Origin: Dehalococcoidales bacterium
Lineage (GTDB): Bacteria; Chloroflexota; Dehalococcoidia; Dehalococcoidales; Fen-1064
Length of the DNA: 47,710 nucleotides
Assembly: GCA_020342155.1 (NCBI GenBank)
Contig: CP070842.1
Span: forward strand, 1,677,819-1,725,528
Direction of reading: 5' to 3'
The notes beneath the pieces were generated by a model. That model did not search any database. It saw only the letters and a program-made list of their open reading frames with translations, and was not told the origin of the DNA. Shown here in pieces: positions 33,434 to 42,492 of the stretch (position 1 is its first letter; each line of letters opens with the position of its first letter). The translations under genes and the position numbers were made by a program.

Positions 33434-33952
33434 TCAATGTTCAGCACGGGCTTTAGCCAACACCGACTGGATGAACAGTGTCTTGGCTTCCGTGTAGCCC
33501 TCTCGGTTGAGACCATATTGCTCGGCTAGTCGCTTCTTTAATACATGGTATTGCTCAGCAGTGCTATGGTTAGCCCGGAGACAGTCCCGGAACAGCAGAT
33601 GCTTCTCCCAAAACTCGCTGTCCATCTCAACCATATGCAGGTGATGAGTACGAGCGCCTGGCTCTCGCTTACGAAAATATCGCCGTTCTGGAATGCCTGC
33701 TTTTTCTGGTGGGACAAATTCATAACCAACACTCTGGAGCGGCTCAATGCATTCCTCGGCTTCGGCTAGTTGTCGGACACCAACCATGATATCGATAATC
33801 GGCTTGGCTCCCAGTCCTGGGACAGAGGTGCTGCCAATGTGCTCAATAGCCACAATCTTAAGCCCGATAGCACTCAGGATTCTGGCCTTCTCCTCTTCGT
33901 ACATTACGGGCCATTGGGGATTATAGTCAACGATAATAACTGGTTCTGGCAT
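33434..33952 (-). CDS. GrpB-family protein (UPF0157), nucleotidyltransferase fold
   Basis: The 172-residue protein starts at the ATG at 33952, preceded by GGAG; a longer frame would begin inside the MFS gene. MPEPVIIVDYNPQWPVMYEEE is the typical start of the family. The conserved IEHIGSTSVPGLGAKPIIDIMVGV contains the nucleotidyltransferase-like G-S...D-x-D pattern, and RYFRKREPGARTHHLHMV follows. Members are related to kanamycin-type nucleotidyltransferases and to dephospho-CoA kinase fusions in some bacteria, but the reaction is unknown. It lies just downstream of the MFS gene and may share its transcript. Confidence 0.85.
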   Translation of the reverse strand: MPEPVIIVDYNPQWPVMYEEEKARILSAIGLKIVAIEHIGSTSVPGLGAKPIIDIMVGVRQLAEAEECIEPLQSVGYEFVPPEKAGIPERRYFRKREPGARTHHLHMVEMDSEFWEKHLLFRDCLRANHSTAEQYHVLKKRLAEQYGLNREGYTEAKTLFIQSVLAKARAEH

Positions 33953-34005
33953 TTGTCTCCGCTTGTTATTGATAATTCTACGTAGGACTCTCAAATTGGG
34001 TGTTA

Positions 34006-35157
34006 TTAATCCCGCTTTCCCCACAAGAACACAGCGCACAGTACGGCCACCACGGCCATAGTGGCCCCGGTTATAGTGAAACATGTCTCGTAACTGTAGT
34101 TGTCAATAAGATAGCCGAGGGCAGGCATGATGACACCGGGGCCTCCCCGGCTGGCAAAGTAGTAGATACCAAGCATGGTCGAGCGGTTTCGCTCCGGGGT
34201 GTGTTTGATAATATAAGCCTCCGAGACCGGCATGCCGATATATTGACAGGAACCCAGAACAAGCAGGAGCAGCCAGATACTCCAGCCGGGCGATACCTGG
34301 TTAATGAAGTAGATAGCCGGTCCGGCAAGCAGGCTTACCGTCAGTATCACAGGCACCTTGCCGAGGCGGTCGGAAAGGTAGCCACCGAGGGGGCCTGCCC
34401 ACAGGCCAGCGAAGTGGGCGACAGCCAGCAGGCTGGCGGCGACTGCCTCACTTGTCCCGAGGACTTCATTAGCGTATAGCGGCACAAAGGACAGTGACGA
34501 GAAGACCAGCACCTGAAGGACGACGCCGAGCAGAGTGAATATTATTAGTCGGCGCCGGCTACCTGGGACAGCCGGCACTTCGGTATCCCCTTTGGTGGTA
34601 TCAGACTGGGGCTTATCAGTATAGCCCCGTCGTCCTAGGATAAAGTATAGAGCGATACCAAAAACGAATGTAGGAATAGCTAGTGAGATGAACGAGCCAC
34701 GCCAACCCAGGGCGGCGGCAATACCGGCAGCGATGAGAGGCGTGAGGAAAAAGCTGGCAGTACCGCCTATCTGGTGCAGGCCAAGTGCCCGGCCCCGGTT
34801 CTGTTCCTCGACAGAGGCTGAGACCAGCGGGGCTGCAGCCGGATGATAGCCTCCTCCAGACAGTCCCAGTATGCCCAGGAAGATAGCCATGACCAGGTAG
34901 GTCGGTGCGATACCCACCAACAGGCCAGCAGCGGCCACTCCAGAGATACCGACCAAAATCAGCTTACGGGGACCGACACGATCGGCTAACCATCCGCCCG
35001 GTAATTGTGCGAGACCATAAGGCAGATTATAGGCAGTACCGAGGGCACCCACCTGTGTCTTGTTGAGGGTAAAATCGCTGCGAATAAAGGGCAACAAAGG
35101 TGTTAGTAGAGACCCTACCAGGTGATGGCTGAAGTGCGCCAGTACAAAGAGCGGCAC
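34006..35157 (-). CDS. Major facilitator superfamily transporter
   Basis: The 383-residue membrane protein has roughly eleven to twelve hydrophobic helices. The loop-2/3 MFS motif appears as LPGGWLADRVGPRKLILVG, with its repeat in the second half as PLGGYLSDRLGKVPVIL. GLSGGGYHPAAAPLVS, followed by EEQNRGRALGLHQIGG, is reminiscent of fosmidomycin-resistance-type or oxalate/formate-type carriers. A central basic cytoplasmic loop separates two six-helix halves. The substrate cannot be assigned. The GTG start at 35157 has a weak AGGA; in-frame codons continue upstream without another convincing start. The GrpB-family gene follows. Confidence 0.82.
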   Translation of the reverse strand: MPLFVLAHFSHHLVGSLLTPLLPFIRSDFTLNKTQVGALGTAYNLPYGLAQLPGGWLADRVGPRKLILVGISGVAAAGLLVGIAPTYLVMAIFLGILGLSGGGYHPAAAPLVSASVEEQNRGRALGLHQIGGTASFFLTPLIAAGIAAALGWRGSFISLAIPTFVFGIALYFILGRRGYTDKPQSDTTKGDTEVPAVPGSRRRLIIFTLLGVVLQVLVFSSLSFVPLYANEVLGTSEAVAASLLAVAHFAGLWAGPLGGYLSDRLGKVPVILTVSLLAGPAIYFINQVSPGWSIWLLLLVLGSCQYIGMPVSEAYIIKHTPERNRSTMLGIYYFASRGGPGVIMPALGYLIDNYSYETCFTITGATMAVVAVLCAVFLWGKRD

Positions 35158-35322
35158 CAGTCCTGTGAAAAAGGAACGGACACGGGATACCAGTTGTGAA
35201 AAGAGAGAACGGTCAGACGTGCCTATGGTAGATTTCCTTTCAACGTGATTTCGTGGATTGTCCGGTTAAATACCGTACCATTTTAGCACATGTTATTCGG
35301 CCTGACTCGTATAGGGAAGAAA

Positions 35323-35411
<89 letters not shown>

Positions 35412-35467
35412 GTGTTCTTTGTCTAATTTTAACGAGAAATTGTAGTGATGTTGGCGGTATATTTCCC

Positions 35468-36217
35468 TTATTTTTTCAATAAACCCGCCAATGGTTTAAA
35501 TTCTTTTTCCTTTTTTATTATTTCTTCAAAAAACCTGCCTCTTGACCAGTAAACTCTATATGCATTAGCAGACGTCTTAGAAGAAATAATGCGGTATTTT
35601 TCGTCTAAAATTTCAATAGCACAGCAATTGTCTACAGCTATGGCAATACCTGATACCTTTTTCATCATTTTCTTGAGGTCAGGCTTTCTATTCGTCTCAA
35701 AATCGTAATGGGGACAGAAAAGCGCATTTACCAGTCCTAGTCCAGTTACTTTAGTTAAATCTGAATCGGGATTTAGGAATCTTCTTGAGTCCGAATTTCC
35801 CCACCTGAACCAGCAGATAGCCCCTGCACTTATACCAGAAAGAACCTTACCTTTTTCATACGCTTGATTTAAGACTTTATCAACCTCCGATTGTCTCCAT
35901 ATTCGCATCATCTTGGAGGTATCACCACCGCCCGCATAAATAATGTCCGACCCGAGTATCTTTCGCTTGATTTCTTTTTGAGATGGTCTTTCTCTAATCA
36001 GGTAAAGCACGTCGGTATTAGTGCCAAGCCTTTCACCGAAATGCTTCTTCACAGCCTCGTAATAAGACTCGGAATCAGAACTTGCCGTGGGAATAAAAAG
36101 CAGTTTAGGATTCCCCTTTCCACTTAGACGAATTATTTCCTTATCTATTTCGGTAGTCTCAATGGGATATCCGGGTCTTCCGATTTCTCCGCCACCGAGC
36201 GCGATAATCTTTTTCAT
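35468..36217 (-). CDS. Peptidase E family (S51) protein, AT-rich
   Basis: The protein has 249 residues from the ATG at 36217. Frames opening further upstream run through the tRNA and are artefacts. It has the class I glutamine-amidotransferase-like fold of Asp-specific dipeptidase E and cyanophycinase. MKKIIALGGGEIG is followed by FIPTASSDSESYYEAV, DIIYAGGGDTSKMM, the nucleophile Ser in LSGISAGAICWF and a His in FCPHYDFE. Members cleave Asp-Xaa dipeptides or process related peptides. The gene is markedly AT-rich against its neighbours and is boxed between two tRNA-Ser genes, so recent acquisition is likely. AGAGGG before its ATG lies directly after the tRNA-Ser(CGA) CCA, so it may be read from the tRNA promoter. 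Confidence 0.85.
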   Translation of the reverse strand: MKKIIALGGGEIGRPGYPIETTEIDKEIIRLSGKGNPKLLFIPTASSDSESYYEAVKKHFGERLGTNTDVLYLIRERPSQKEIKRKILGSDIIYAGGGDTSKMMRIWRQSEVDKVLNQAYEKGKVLSGISAGAICWFRWGNSDSRRFLNPDSDLTKVTGLGLVNALFCPHYDFETNRKPDLKKMMKKVSGIAIAVDNCCAIEILDEKYRIISSKTSANAYRVYWSRGRFFEEIIKKEKEFKPLAGLLKK

Positions 36218-36229
36218 AGTTATCTTCCC

Positions 36230-36321
<92 letters not shown>

Positions 36322-36503
36322 AGCTTCAGATTCTACCTTAAACTACGCTTTCGGGCAAGTTTACTGACATTCTGCCGTCTGAAGATTCGCATAATGGTGT
36401 TATGGCGCCATAGTGCTGGTCGGTAATATGGAAAGGTCTACATCTAGTTGAAGAAGCAACGTTTGTAGTGGGGTGGCAAATTCGAGTAGATAATCTCAGG
36501 TGA

Positions 36504-36662
36504 CTACTGTTCTTGCTGGAAGGTCGTACCAATGGCTATGAAAGACAGTACGATTATACACGAAAGCGTTACCTGCTGAGCCAGTGCGTTCGGAATATCA
36601 CTGGCTATTGTCAAAAAGCATATCATACCGAGTAGAATGAGGGCTCTGTAGCTTAAAGTCAT
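36504..36662 (-). CDS. Small membrane protein, 52 residues
   Basis: The frame from the ATG at 36662 has AAGGA seven bases upstream, which argues for real translation; a longer frame starting at 36698 lacks a site. The product (MTLSYRALILLGMICFLTIA then SDIPNALAQQ) shows two hydrophobic stretches, about residues 5-20 and 27-46, long enough for two membrane helices joined by a short polar loop. It ends in FQQEQ. No family is recognised. It stands alone between tRNA-Ser(CGA) and the Hdr operon. Confidence 0.4.
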   Translation of the reverse strand: MTLSYRALILLGMICFLTIASDIPNALAQQVTLSCIIVLSFIAIGTTFQQEQ

Positions 36663-37031
36663 ATCATCATCCTTACATGAGGCCCTACATAATATCACGT
36701 CTATATATCTCTATTGTTACGATACTATGTTGATTTCTTGGTTGTAGACTGGTAGGAGTTTGGTAGGAGTGTTATCCGCCAAGTACAGCAGACTTTCTGC
36801 GGAAAGATATCCAGCTTAAGCCGTGTAAGGTACAATACTATATAAGCCCGACTGAGAAAGCAGTGTCGGCGGAAATATATCACTAGACATGTGGTAGGCA
36901 GTAGTAAAGACCAGTCGTGTTATCCCTTTATAGGGGAGTGTAAAATGTGCTATCCTAAAAGCAGAAGATAGACTTGGGATTCTATTATTCAAAACAAATA
37001 GATATTTCCTCAAACGTTCAGGTGCGGGAAG
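36663..37031. other. Intergenic region before the Hdr operon
   Basis: There is no gene. It contains a short tandem (GGTAGGAGT repeated after two bases, about 36750-36770) and a candidate plus-strand promoter: TTTATA (36927-36932), 18 bases, then TATCCT (36951-36956), each 4 of 6 matches. This would start the hdrC message about 70 bases before its ATG. An inverted CCCT/AGGG overlaps the -35. Confidence 0.35.
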
Positions 37032-37439
37032 ATGAGGCTTGAGATTTCCTTGGGCAGGCTACGGAATGAGTTCGTGGCGAAAATTACCGAGCTCAGCGGG
37101 CAGGACATAAACCTTTGTTATCAATGTGGCAAGTGTTCCGCCGGCTGTCCCATGTCATTCATCATGGATTTGCTACCCAATCAGGTTATACGCTCGGTCC
37201 AGCTAGGCCTCGCGGAAGACATCACCAGTTCACGGACCCCCTGGCTATGTGCCTCGTGTCTGGTCTGCACGGTACGTTGTCCCAAGGGGATTGATATTGC
37301 CAGTGTCATGGAGGCTGTGAGACAAATTGCCCTGAGGAGAAGCGAAGACTTTATTGACCCGGCTGGGCTTGAGCGGGATACTGTAGCTGAGCTGCCCCCG
37401 ATAGCTCTAGTTTGCGGTTTCAGAAAGCTGACAGGTTAG
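37032..37439 (+). CDS. hdrC: HdrC-like iron-sulfur protein
   Basis: The 135-residue soluble protein has two [4Fe-4S] sites: LCYQCGKCSAGCPMS (residues about 29-43) and LCASCLVCTVRCPKG (about 72-86), each CX2CX2CX3CP. This is the HdrC pattern, which passes electrons between HdrA and the HdrB active site. It has no membrane helix or haem-b domain, so it is not of the QmoC or DsrM type. The ATG at 37032 has GGGAAG upstream. It is first in a six-gene operon, and hdrB starts five bases after its stop. Confidence 0.88.
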   Translation: MRLEISLGRLRNEFVAKITELSGQDINLCYQCGKCSAGCPMSFIMDLLPNQVIRSVQLGLAEDITSSRTPWLCASCLVCTVRCPKGIDIASVMEAVRQIALRRSEDFIDPAGLERDTVAELPPIALVCGFRKLTG

Positions 37440-37444
37440 CGGAA

Positions 37445-38332
37445 ATGGATTTGAGCTATTATCCCGGGTGTACCCTCAAGACCAGAGCCCTGAACTTCGA
37501 AGATTCTGCCATTGCCGCCATGGCGGTTTTAGGTGTGAACCTCATAGAGCTCCCCCGATGGAACTGCTGTGGCACAGTATATTCCATGACGGATGACGAT
37601 CTGGCCCATCATATCGCACCAGTCCGTAACTTGGTACGTATTGCCGAGCAGGGTAGTGACCGGGTAGTCACACTATGCTCTTTCTGCTACAACACCCTGA
37701 AGCGGGCCGACCTGCTGATGAGAAATAGCCCGGAGAAGCGTAATACTATCAACACTTTCATGGACGACGAGATAGACTATGATGGCCAGGTGGAGGTGGT
37801 CCATCTGCTTGAAGTGTTGCGGGATGACGTGGGCTGGGAGGCGGTTGCCCGTAAGGTCAAGACGTCCCTTGAGGGACTTAAGGTAGCCCCTTACTACGGA
37901 TGTACCCTGACAAGACCACAGGAGATCGCTATCGACAGTGTCGAGAGCCCTACGGTGCTCCAGGGATTGATGCAGGCCGTGGGGACGACTGTTCTCGACT
38001 TTCCTCTGGCTACCGAGTGTTGCGGCTCTTTCGAGATAGTAAGCGACCCAGATGCAGTGATAGAGCGTGCTTATACAATCCTCGGTATGGCACAGAGAAA
38101 AGGGGCTGATGCAATCGTGGTTAGTTGTCCCTTATGTGCGCATAACCTCGGTCACAAACAGGCTGAGATAGCCGGTAAATACAGTGATTTTACCGGGATG
38201 CCAATAGTCTATTTCACCCAACTCCTAGCTCTGGCGGTTGGTGTAAACCCTGAGGTATGTCGATTTGACCTTAACTTCGGTGGAGTGGAGGCTCTGCTCC
38301 GGGACCGGGGATTAATTCCCCAGCGTGTTTGA
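37445..38332 (+). CDS. hdrB: HdrB-like subunit with two CCG domains
   Basis: The 295-residue protein contains two cysteine-rich CCG repeats. The first has YYPGCTLKTR, the double Cys in PRWNCCGTV and the pair in LCSFCYNTL. The second has YYGCTLTRP, TECCGSFE and SCPLCAHNL. In methanogen HdrB these bind two non-cubane [4Fe-4S] clusters that cleave a disulfide. All the cysteines are kept, so a disulfide or thiol substrate is expected, although CoM-S-S-CoB is not expected in this organism. Alternatively it donates electrons to a partner enzyme. The ATG at 37445 is used because the frame upstream lies inside hdrC. hdrA1 begins eight bases after its stop. Confidence 0.88.
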   Translation: MDLSYYPGCTLKTRALNFEDSAIAAMAVLGVNLIELPRWNCCGTVYSMTDDDLAHHIAPVRNLVRIAEQGSDRVVTLCSFCYNTLKRADLLMRNSPEKRNTINTFMDDEIDYDGQVEVVHLLEVLRDDVGWEAVARKVKTSLEGLKVAPYYGCTLTRPQEIAIDSVESPTVLQGLMQAVGTTVLDFPLATECCGSFEIVSDPDAVIERAYTILGMAQRKGADAIVVSCPLCAHNLGHKQAEIAGKYSDFTGMPIVYFTQLLALAVGVNPEVCRFDLNFGGVEALLRDRGLIPQRV

Positions 38333-38340
38333 GGTTGAGT

Positions 38341-39699
38341 GTGGAAGTAATAAAGAAAGTGTTGGTCATTGGCGGCGGTGTTGCCGGAATCCAGGCAGCG
38401 CTCGATATTGCCGATGGCGGCTATCAGGTAATACTGGTAGAGAAGACACCGAGCGTTGGCGGTCACATGGCACAGTACGCCGAGGTCTTTCCTACCCTTG
38501 ACTGTCCGCAGTGTATCCTGACGCCTAAGATGGTGGATGTCGGACAACATTCTAATATCACGCTACTCACATATGCAGAATTACAAAAAGTCAGCGGTGA
38601 GGTCGGTAACTTTACGGTTGAGATTCTCCAGAAGGCGCGGAAAGTGAACCACAAGAAGTGTACTGGCTGCGGGACCTGCTGGCAGAAATGTCCGGAGAAG
38701 GTGCCATCAGAGTATGATGCCGGTATCGCAGACCGTGCGGCAATTTATATACCCTTTGCCCAGGCAGTCCCTGCCAAACCGGTAATCGATACCGAGCACT
38801 GTCGCTATATTAAACACCTTGAGTTCGTTGAGGGTGAGACAGAGGGTAAGAGACCGCCGCAGTGTCGTATATGTGAGCGGCTTTGTCCTGCAGAGGCGAT
38901 AGACTGGGAGCAGGAAGCACAGACTATCACCGAGCAGGTCGGGGCTATCGTCGTTGCTACCGGATTCGACCTCATGCCGATAAAAAGGCTGCCGGAGTAC
39001 GCCGAGGATCCGGATGTGATTGATGGTATCCAGTTTGAGAGGATGCTATCACCAGGGGGACCGAATGCCGGAGTAGTACGCCGTCCATCCGATGGTAAGA
39101 TACCCGGAGAAGTGGTCTTCGTATCCTGTGCCGGTTCGCGTGACCCTGAGCACGGTGTCCCTCACTGCTCGCGTGTCTGTTGCATGTATCTGGCGAAACA
39201 GGCAATGCTCTACAAGCACGCTGTTCATGATAGCCAGGCTCATATTTTTTATATTGATACCCGGACCACGGGTAAGGGCTACGAGGAGTTTCTACAGCGC
39301 ACCATGACCGAAGGGACAGTTTATCTCAGGGGAAAGGTATCCCGTATTTACCGTGACGGTGACAAACTCAAGGTAATGGGGGTAGATACGCTATCCGGCA
39401 AACAGGTAGAGGTCTCGGCTGATCTGGTGGTACTGGGGATGGCGATGTTGCCCAGTGTCGGGGCCAAAGACATGGCAGCCAGGCTAGGTATCGCCACTGA
39501 CGAACAGGGATTCTTCACCGAGAGCCATATAAAGATTGATCCTCTGGAATCGACCCGTCCGGGGATATATCTTGCCGGCACGGCACAAGGCCCCAAGGAT
39601 ATTCCTGATTCTGTTGCCCAGGGCAGCGGTGCTGCCAGCAAAGTCTTGGGGTTGTTTGCTCGTAGTGAAATGACACCTGAGGGACTGACGGTGGGCTAA
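38341..39699 (+). CDS. hdrA: HdrA-type flavoprotein, short form (HdrA1, QmoA-like size)
   Basis: The 452-residue protein starts at a GTG with GAGG six bases upstream. A FAD-binding Rossmann segment (VLVIGGGVAGIQAALDIADG) is followed by GGHMAQYAEVFPTLDCPQCI (Cys55 and Cys58). An inserted ferredoxin-like part has CTGCGTCWQKCP and CRICERLCP. The HdrA-specific cluster motif is CAGSRDPEHGVPHCSRVCC (Cys263, 276, 280, 281), with the same spacing as the unusual [4Fe-4S] ligands of archaeal HdrA. The C-terminal FAD segment GIYLAGTAQGPKDIPDSVAQ closes the fold. It lacks both the N-terminal domain and the C-terminal ferredoxin seen in the next gene. Its likely role is FAD-based electron transfer, possibly bifurcation. 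One base separates it from hdrA2. Confidence 0.88.
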   Translation: MEVIKKVLVIGGGVAGIQAALDIADGGYQVILVEKTPSVGGHMAQYAEVFPTLDCPQCILTPKMVDVGQHSNITLLTYAELQKVSGEVGNFTVEILQKARKVNHKKCTGCGTCWQKCPEKVPSEYDAGIADRAAIYIPFAQAVPAKPVIDTEHCRYIKHLEFVEGETEGKRPPQCRICERLCPAEAIDWEQEAQTITEQVGAIVVATGFDLMPIKRLPEYAEDPDVIDGIQFERMLSPGGPNAGVVRRPSDGKIPGEVVFVSCAGSRDPEHGVPHCSRVCCMYLAKQAMLYKHAVHDSQAHIFYIDTRTTGKGYEEFLQRTMTEGTVYLRGKVSRIYRDGDKLKVMGVDTLSGKQVEVSADLVVLGMAMLPSVGAKDMAARLGIATDEQGFFTESHIKIDPLESTRPGIYLAGTAQGPKDIPDSVAQGSGAASKVLGLFARSEMTPEGLTVG

Positions 39700-39700
39700 G

Positions 39701-41656
39701 ATGGCCAGGCAGGAGAGAATCGGGGTCTTTGTTTGTCACTGTGGTAATAATATTGCTGGAACCGTAGACATTGAGCGGGTGGTCGAAGAACTCAGCCACT
39801 ACCCCGGTGTTGTTCATGTCGAGGACTACATGTACATGTGCTCCGACCCAGGACAGGAGCTGATGAGAAAGGCAATACAGGAGAAGGCTTTGACCGGTAT
39901 CGTGAATGCCAACTGCTCCCCGACGCTGCACCAGCGGACCTTTCGCCGAGTAGCCGAGGCTGAAGGACTGAACCCGTACTGCGTTGAGATTGCCAATATC
40001 CGCGAACAGTGTAGTTGGCCGCACGCCGATGATAAAGAGACCGCCACCCGAAAGGCAATAGCCATTATCAAAGCCACTGTTGAGAAATTGCGTTTTAATA
40101 TGGCACTGACACCGACAGTTACGCCGTTGACAAAACGGGTGCTGGTAATAGGTGCCGGCATTGCTGGCATTCAGGCTGCTCTGGATATTGCCAACGGGGG
40201 TTACGGGGTGGTCCTCGTGGAGCAAGACATCGGTATTGGGGGGCATGTCATGCAACTGGCAGGGACGTTTCCCAGCCTGGAGCAGCCAGATTCGCTGATA
40301 GCCTCCAGACTGGCCGAAGTAGCCTCTCATCCCCTGGTAAAGCTCTATACCTATGCAGAGGTGGAAGAAGTCTCCGGGTATGTCGGCAATTTCGATGTGA
40401 AAATCCGGCAAAAAGCGGGCTATATCAACAGAGGCCGTTGCAATGCGTGTGGGATGTGCCTGGAAAAGTGCCCGGTACTTGTTTCGTCCGAATATGACTG
40501 CGGGCTTTCGCAACGGAAAGCAATACGTCTACCTTCCCCTGCAGCACTAACGTTTCATCCAGTGATAGACGTCGAGCATTGCCTTCATTTTAACGGCAGT
40601 CAGTGTCAGGCCTGCTGTGAGGTATGTCCTGAAGGCGCCATTGACTTCTCGGAGGAAGATACCTTTGTCGAGGAAAGGATAGGAGTAGTCGTGGCTGCTC
40701 CGGGCTATGACCTTCTACCGGTTGGTCAGCCTGAGGCGTATCCTGAAGACCCTGATATTATCGATGGGCTCAAATTTGAGAGAATCCTGTCAGCGACCGG
40801 CCCTACCAATGGCGAAATCAGGAGACCTTCCGATGGTAAGGTACCACGTGAAGTAGTGTTCATCTCTTGTGTCGGTTCGCGTGACCCGGAGCATGGTGTC
40901 CCGTACTGCTCACGTGTCTGCTGTATGTATGTTGCTAAACAAGCCCTGCTCTACCGACAGGCTGTGCCCGAGGGACAGGCGTACATCTTTTATATGGATA
41001 TCCGCTCCGATGCCAAGGGGTTTGAAGAGTTTGTCCAGGACGTAATGGATGAGGGTGGCATTCTTTACCTCAGGGGTGAGGTCTCACGGATGTTCCGTGA
41101 TGGCGATAAGATTAAGGTCTGGGGTGTGGATACGCTTATCGGAAGGAACATCGAGATATCGGCTGACCTTGTAGTCCTGGCTAGGGCAATGGTGCCACGT
41201 CCGACAACACGCGAGCTAACGCGTAAGCTGAATATCGCGTCGGATGCGCATGGTTTTCTCACCGAAGCCCATATCAAACTGAGGCCGGTGGAAAGCCTGA
41301 CCTCTGGCATCTACCTGGCTGGTACAGCCCAGTGGCCTAGGGACCTGCCCGATACGATTGCATCGGCAGAAGCAGCAGCCAGCAAGGTCCTGTCGCTTTT
41401 TTCGCGAGAAGAGCTTTTGCATGAGCCGACAATCGCCTGGGTGGACGAGGAGATCTGCTCCGGTTGTGAGCAGTGTGTGGCCAACTGTACCTATAAGGCA
41501 ATAGAGGTCGACAAGAGAAGTAATGTTGCACGGGTCAACGAGGCAATTTGTGAAGGCTGCGGTTCTTGTGCGGCTATCTGTCCCTCCAACGCAGTTCAGC
41601 TCAAGAACTCGACACCACGGCAGTTTTTTGAGATTATAGACGTGGCTGCGGGGTAA
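39701..41656 (+). CDS. hdrA: HdrA-type flavoprotein, long form (HdrA2)
   Basis: The 651-residue protein has the full HdrA layout. An N-terminal domain (IGVFVCHCGNNIAGTVDI, MCSDPGQEL, NANCSPTLHQRTF) precedes a FAD Rossmann segment near residue 147 (VLVIGAGIAGIQAALDIANG). An inserted ferredoxin part (CNACGMCLEKCP, CQACCEVCP) and the cluster motif CVGSRDPEHGVPYCSRVCC (Cys390, 403, 407, 408) follow. A C-terminal two-cluster ferredoxin (CSGCEQCVANC and CEGCGSCAAICP) ends the chain. The LDCPQC segment of HdrA1 is replaced by LEQPDS here, so these two cysteines are lost. There is no MvhD-like domain. It is paralogous to HdrA1 over the shared core, and the pairing of a short and a long HdrA recalls QmoA/QmoB. 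Confidence 0.88.
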   Translation: MARQERIGVFVCHCGNNIAGTVDIERVVEELSHYPGVVHVEDYMYMCSDPGQELMRKAIQEKALTGIVNANCSPTLHQRTFRRVAEAEGLNPYCVEIANIREQCSWPHADDKETATRKAIAIIKATVEKLRFNMALTPTVTPLTKRVLVIGAGIAGIQAALDIANGGYGVVLVEQDIGIGGHVMQLAGTFPSLEQPDSLIASRLAEVASHPLVKLYTYAEVEEVSGYVGNFDVKIRQKAGYINRGRCNACGMCLEKCPVLVSSEYDCGLSQRKAIRLPSPAALTFHPVIDVEHCLHFNGSQCQACCEVCPEGAIDFSEEDTFVEERIGVVVAAPGYDLLPVGQPEAYPEDPDIIDGLKFERILSATGPTNGEIRRPSDGKVPREVVFISCVGSRDPEHGVPYCSRVCCMYVAKQALLYRQAVPEGQAYIFYMDIRSDAKGFEEFVQDVMDEGGILYLRGEVSRMFRDGDKIKVWGVDTLIGRNIEISADLVVLARAMVPRPTTRELTRKLNIASDAHGFLTEAHIKLRPVESLTSGIYLAGTAQWPRDLPDTIASAEAAASKVLSLFSREELLHEPTIAWVDEEICSGCEQCVANCTYKAIEVDKRSNVARVNEAICEGCGSCAAICPSNAVQLKNSTPRQFFEIIDVAAG

Positions 41657-41684
41657 TGTCGTCGGAGTATGAAGGGAATCAGGG

Positions 41685-42482
41685 ATGAGTATACCGGAAG
41701 AAAAAAGGAATAACGACAGTGATAAAGCTCCGGGAATAGAAGGAGCGAACGTACCGGGAAGTATCGGCAAGCTGATTCCGGTATATGTCATGGGCAAGAG
41801 ATATGAGGTCCCAGAGACCCTTACTATCATGAAGGCCATGGAATATGCCGGATTTAAATTTATCCGGGGCTGTGGCTGTCGCGGTGGCATCTGCGGAGCG
41901 TGTGCCACGGTGTATCGGAAGGCGGGCGATTACCGGCTTCGTGTCGGCCTTGCCTGTCAGACAGTTGTCGAACCTAATATGTACCTGACGCAGATACCCT
42001 TTTATCCGGCCAACCGCGCGACCTGTGATTTCTCTGAGCTTACGTCCAATCCGGAGGAGATATTCAAGCTATATCCTGAGCTATTCCGCTGTATTGCCTG
42101 TAACCTCTGCACCAAGGCCTGCCCGATGGATGTTGAGGTGATGGACTATATCTCTGCCCTGAAACAGGGAAACATTACTAAAGCAGCCGAACTGTCTTTT
42201 AACTGTATCCAGTGTGGACTCTGTGCCAGCCGTTGTATGGGAGAGTTGCCTCAGTATCATATCGCCCAACTGGCAAGGCGGATATACGGAAGTAAGATTG
42301 TCCCGCGGGCTGAGCATCTATCAGAGGCAACCGCTGCCAGTACCGGGGGCAGGTATGAAGCGTATCTGGAAGCGTTGATGAAGATGGGCGAAGAAGAACT
42401 GCGTAAGGTGTACCAAGAGCGTGAGATGGAGCCGGAGATAGCTGCTGAAGACTGGGTACCAAACGACAACCGGTACCTCTAG
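41685..42482 (+). CDS. FrdB/TfrB-type iron-sulfur subunit
   Basis: The 265-residue protein has a charged, probably flexible first 30 residues. A plant-type [2Fe-2S] domain follows, with GCGCRGGICGACA and a fourth Cys at residue 91 (GLACQT). Two CX2CX2CX3C sites are CIACNLCTKACP and CIQCGLCASRC. This is the fumarate reductase/succinate dehydrogenase iron-sulfur layout, but the last site has four cysteines, suggesting [4Fe-4S] instead of the usual [3Fe-4S]. Thiol:fumarate reductase TfrB has this module fused to an HdrB-like part; here HdrB is a separate gene in the same operon. It should wire HdrABC to the following flavoprotein. It starts 28 bases after hdrA2 and 10 bases before the flavoprotein. 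Confidence 0.85.
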   Translation: MSIPEEKRNNDSDKAPGIEGANVPGSIGKLIPVYVMGKRYEVPETLTIMKAMEYAGFKFIRGCGCRGGICGACATVYRKAGDYRLRVGLACQTVVEPNMYLTQIPFYPANRATCDFSELTSNPEEIFKLYPELFRCIACNLCTKACPMDVEVMDYISALKQGNITKAAELSFNCIQCGLCASRCMGELPQYHIAQLARRIYGSKIVPRAEHLSEATAASTGGRYEAYLEALMKMGEEELRKVYQEREMEPEIAAEDWVPNDNRYL

Positions 42483-42492
42483 GGAGAATAGT

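Noticed and set aside
39515..40513. 332-codon minus-strand frame opposite the two hdrA genes
   Set aside because: It spans the junction of two well-supported genes on the other strand and shows no domain.
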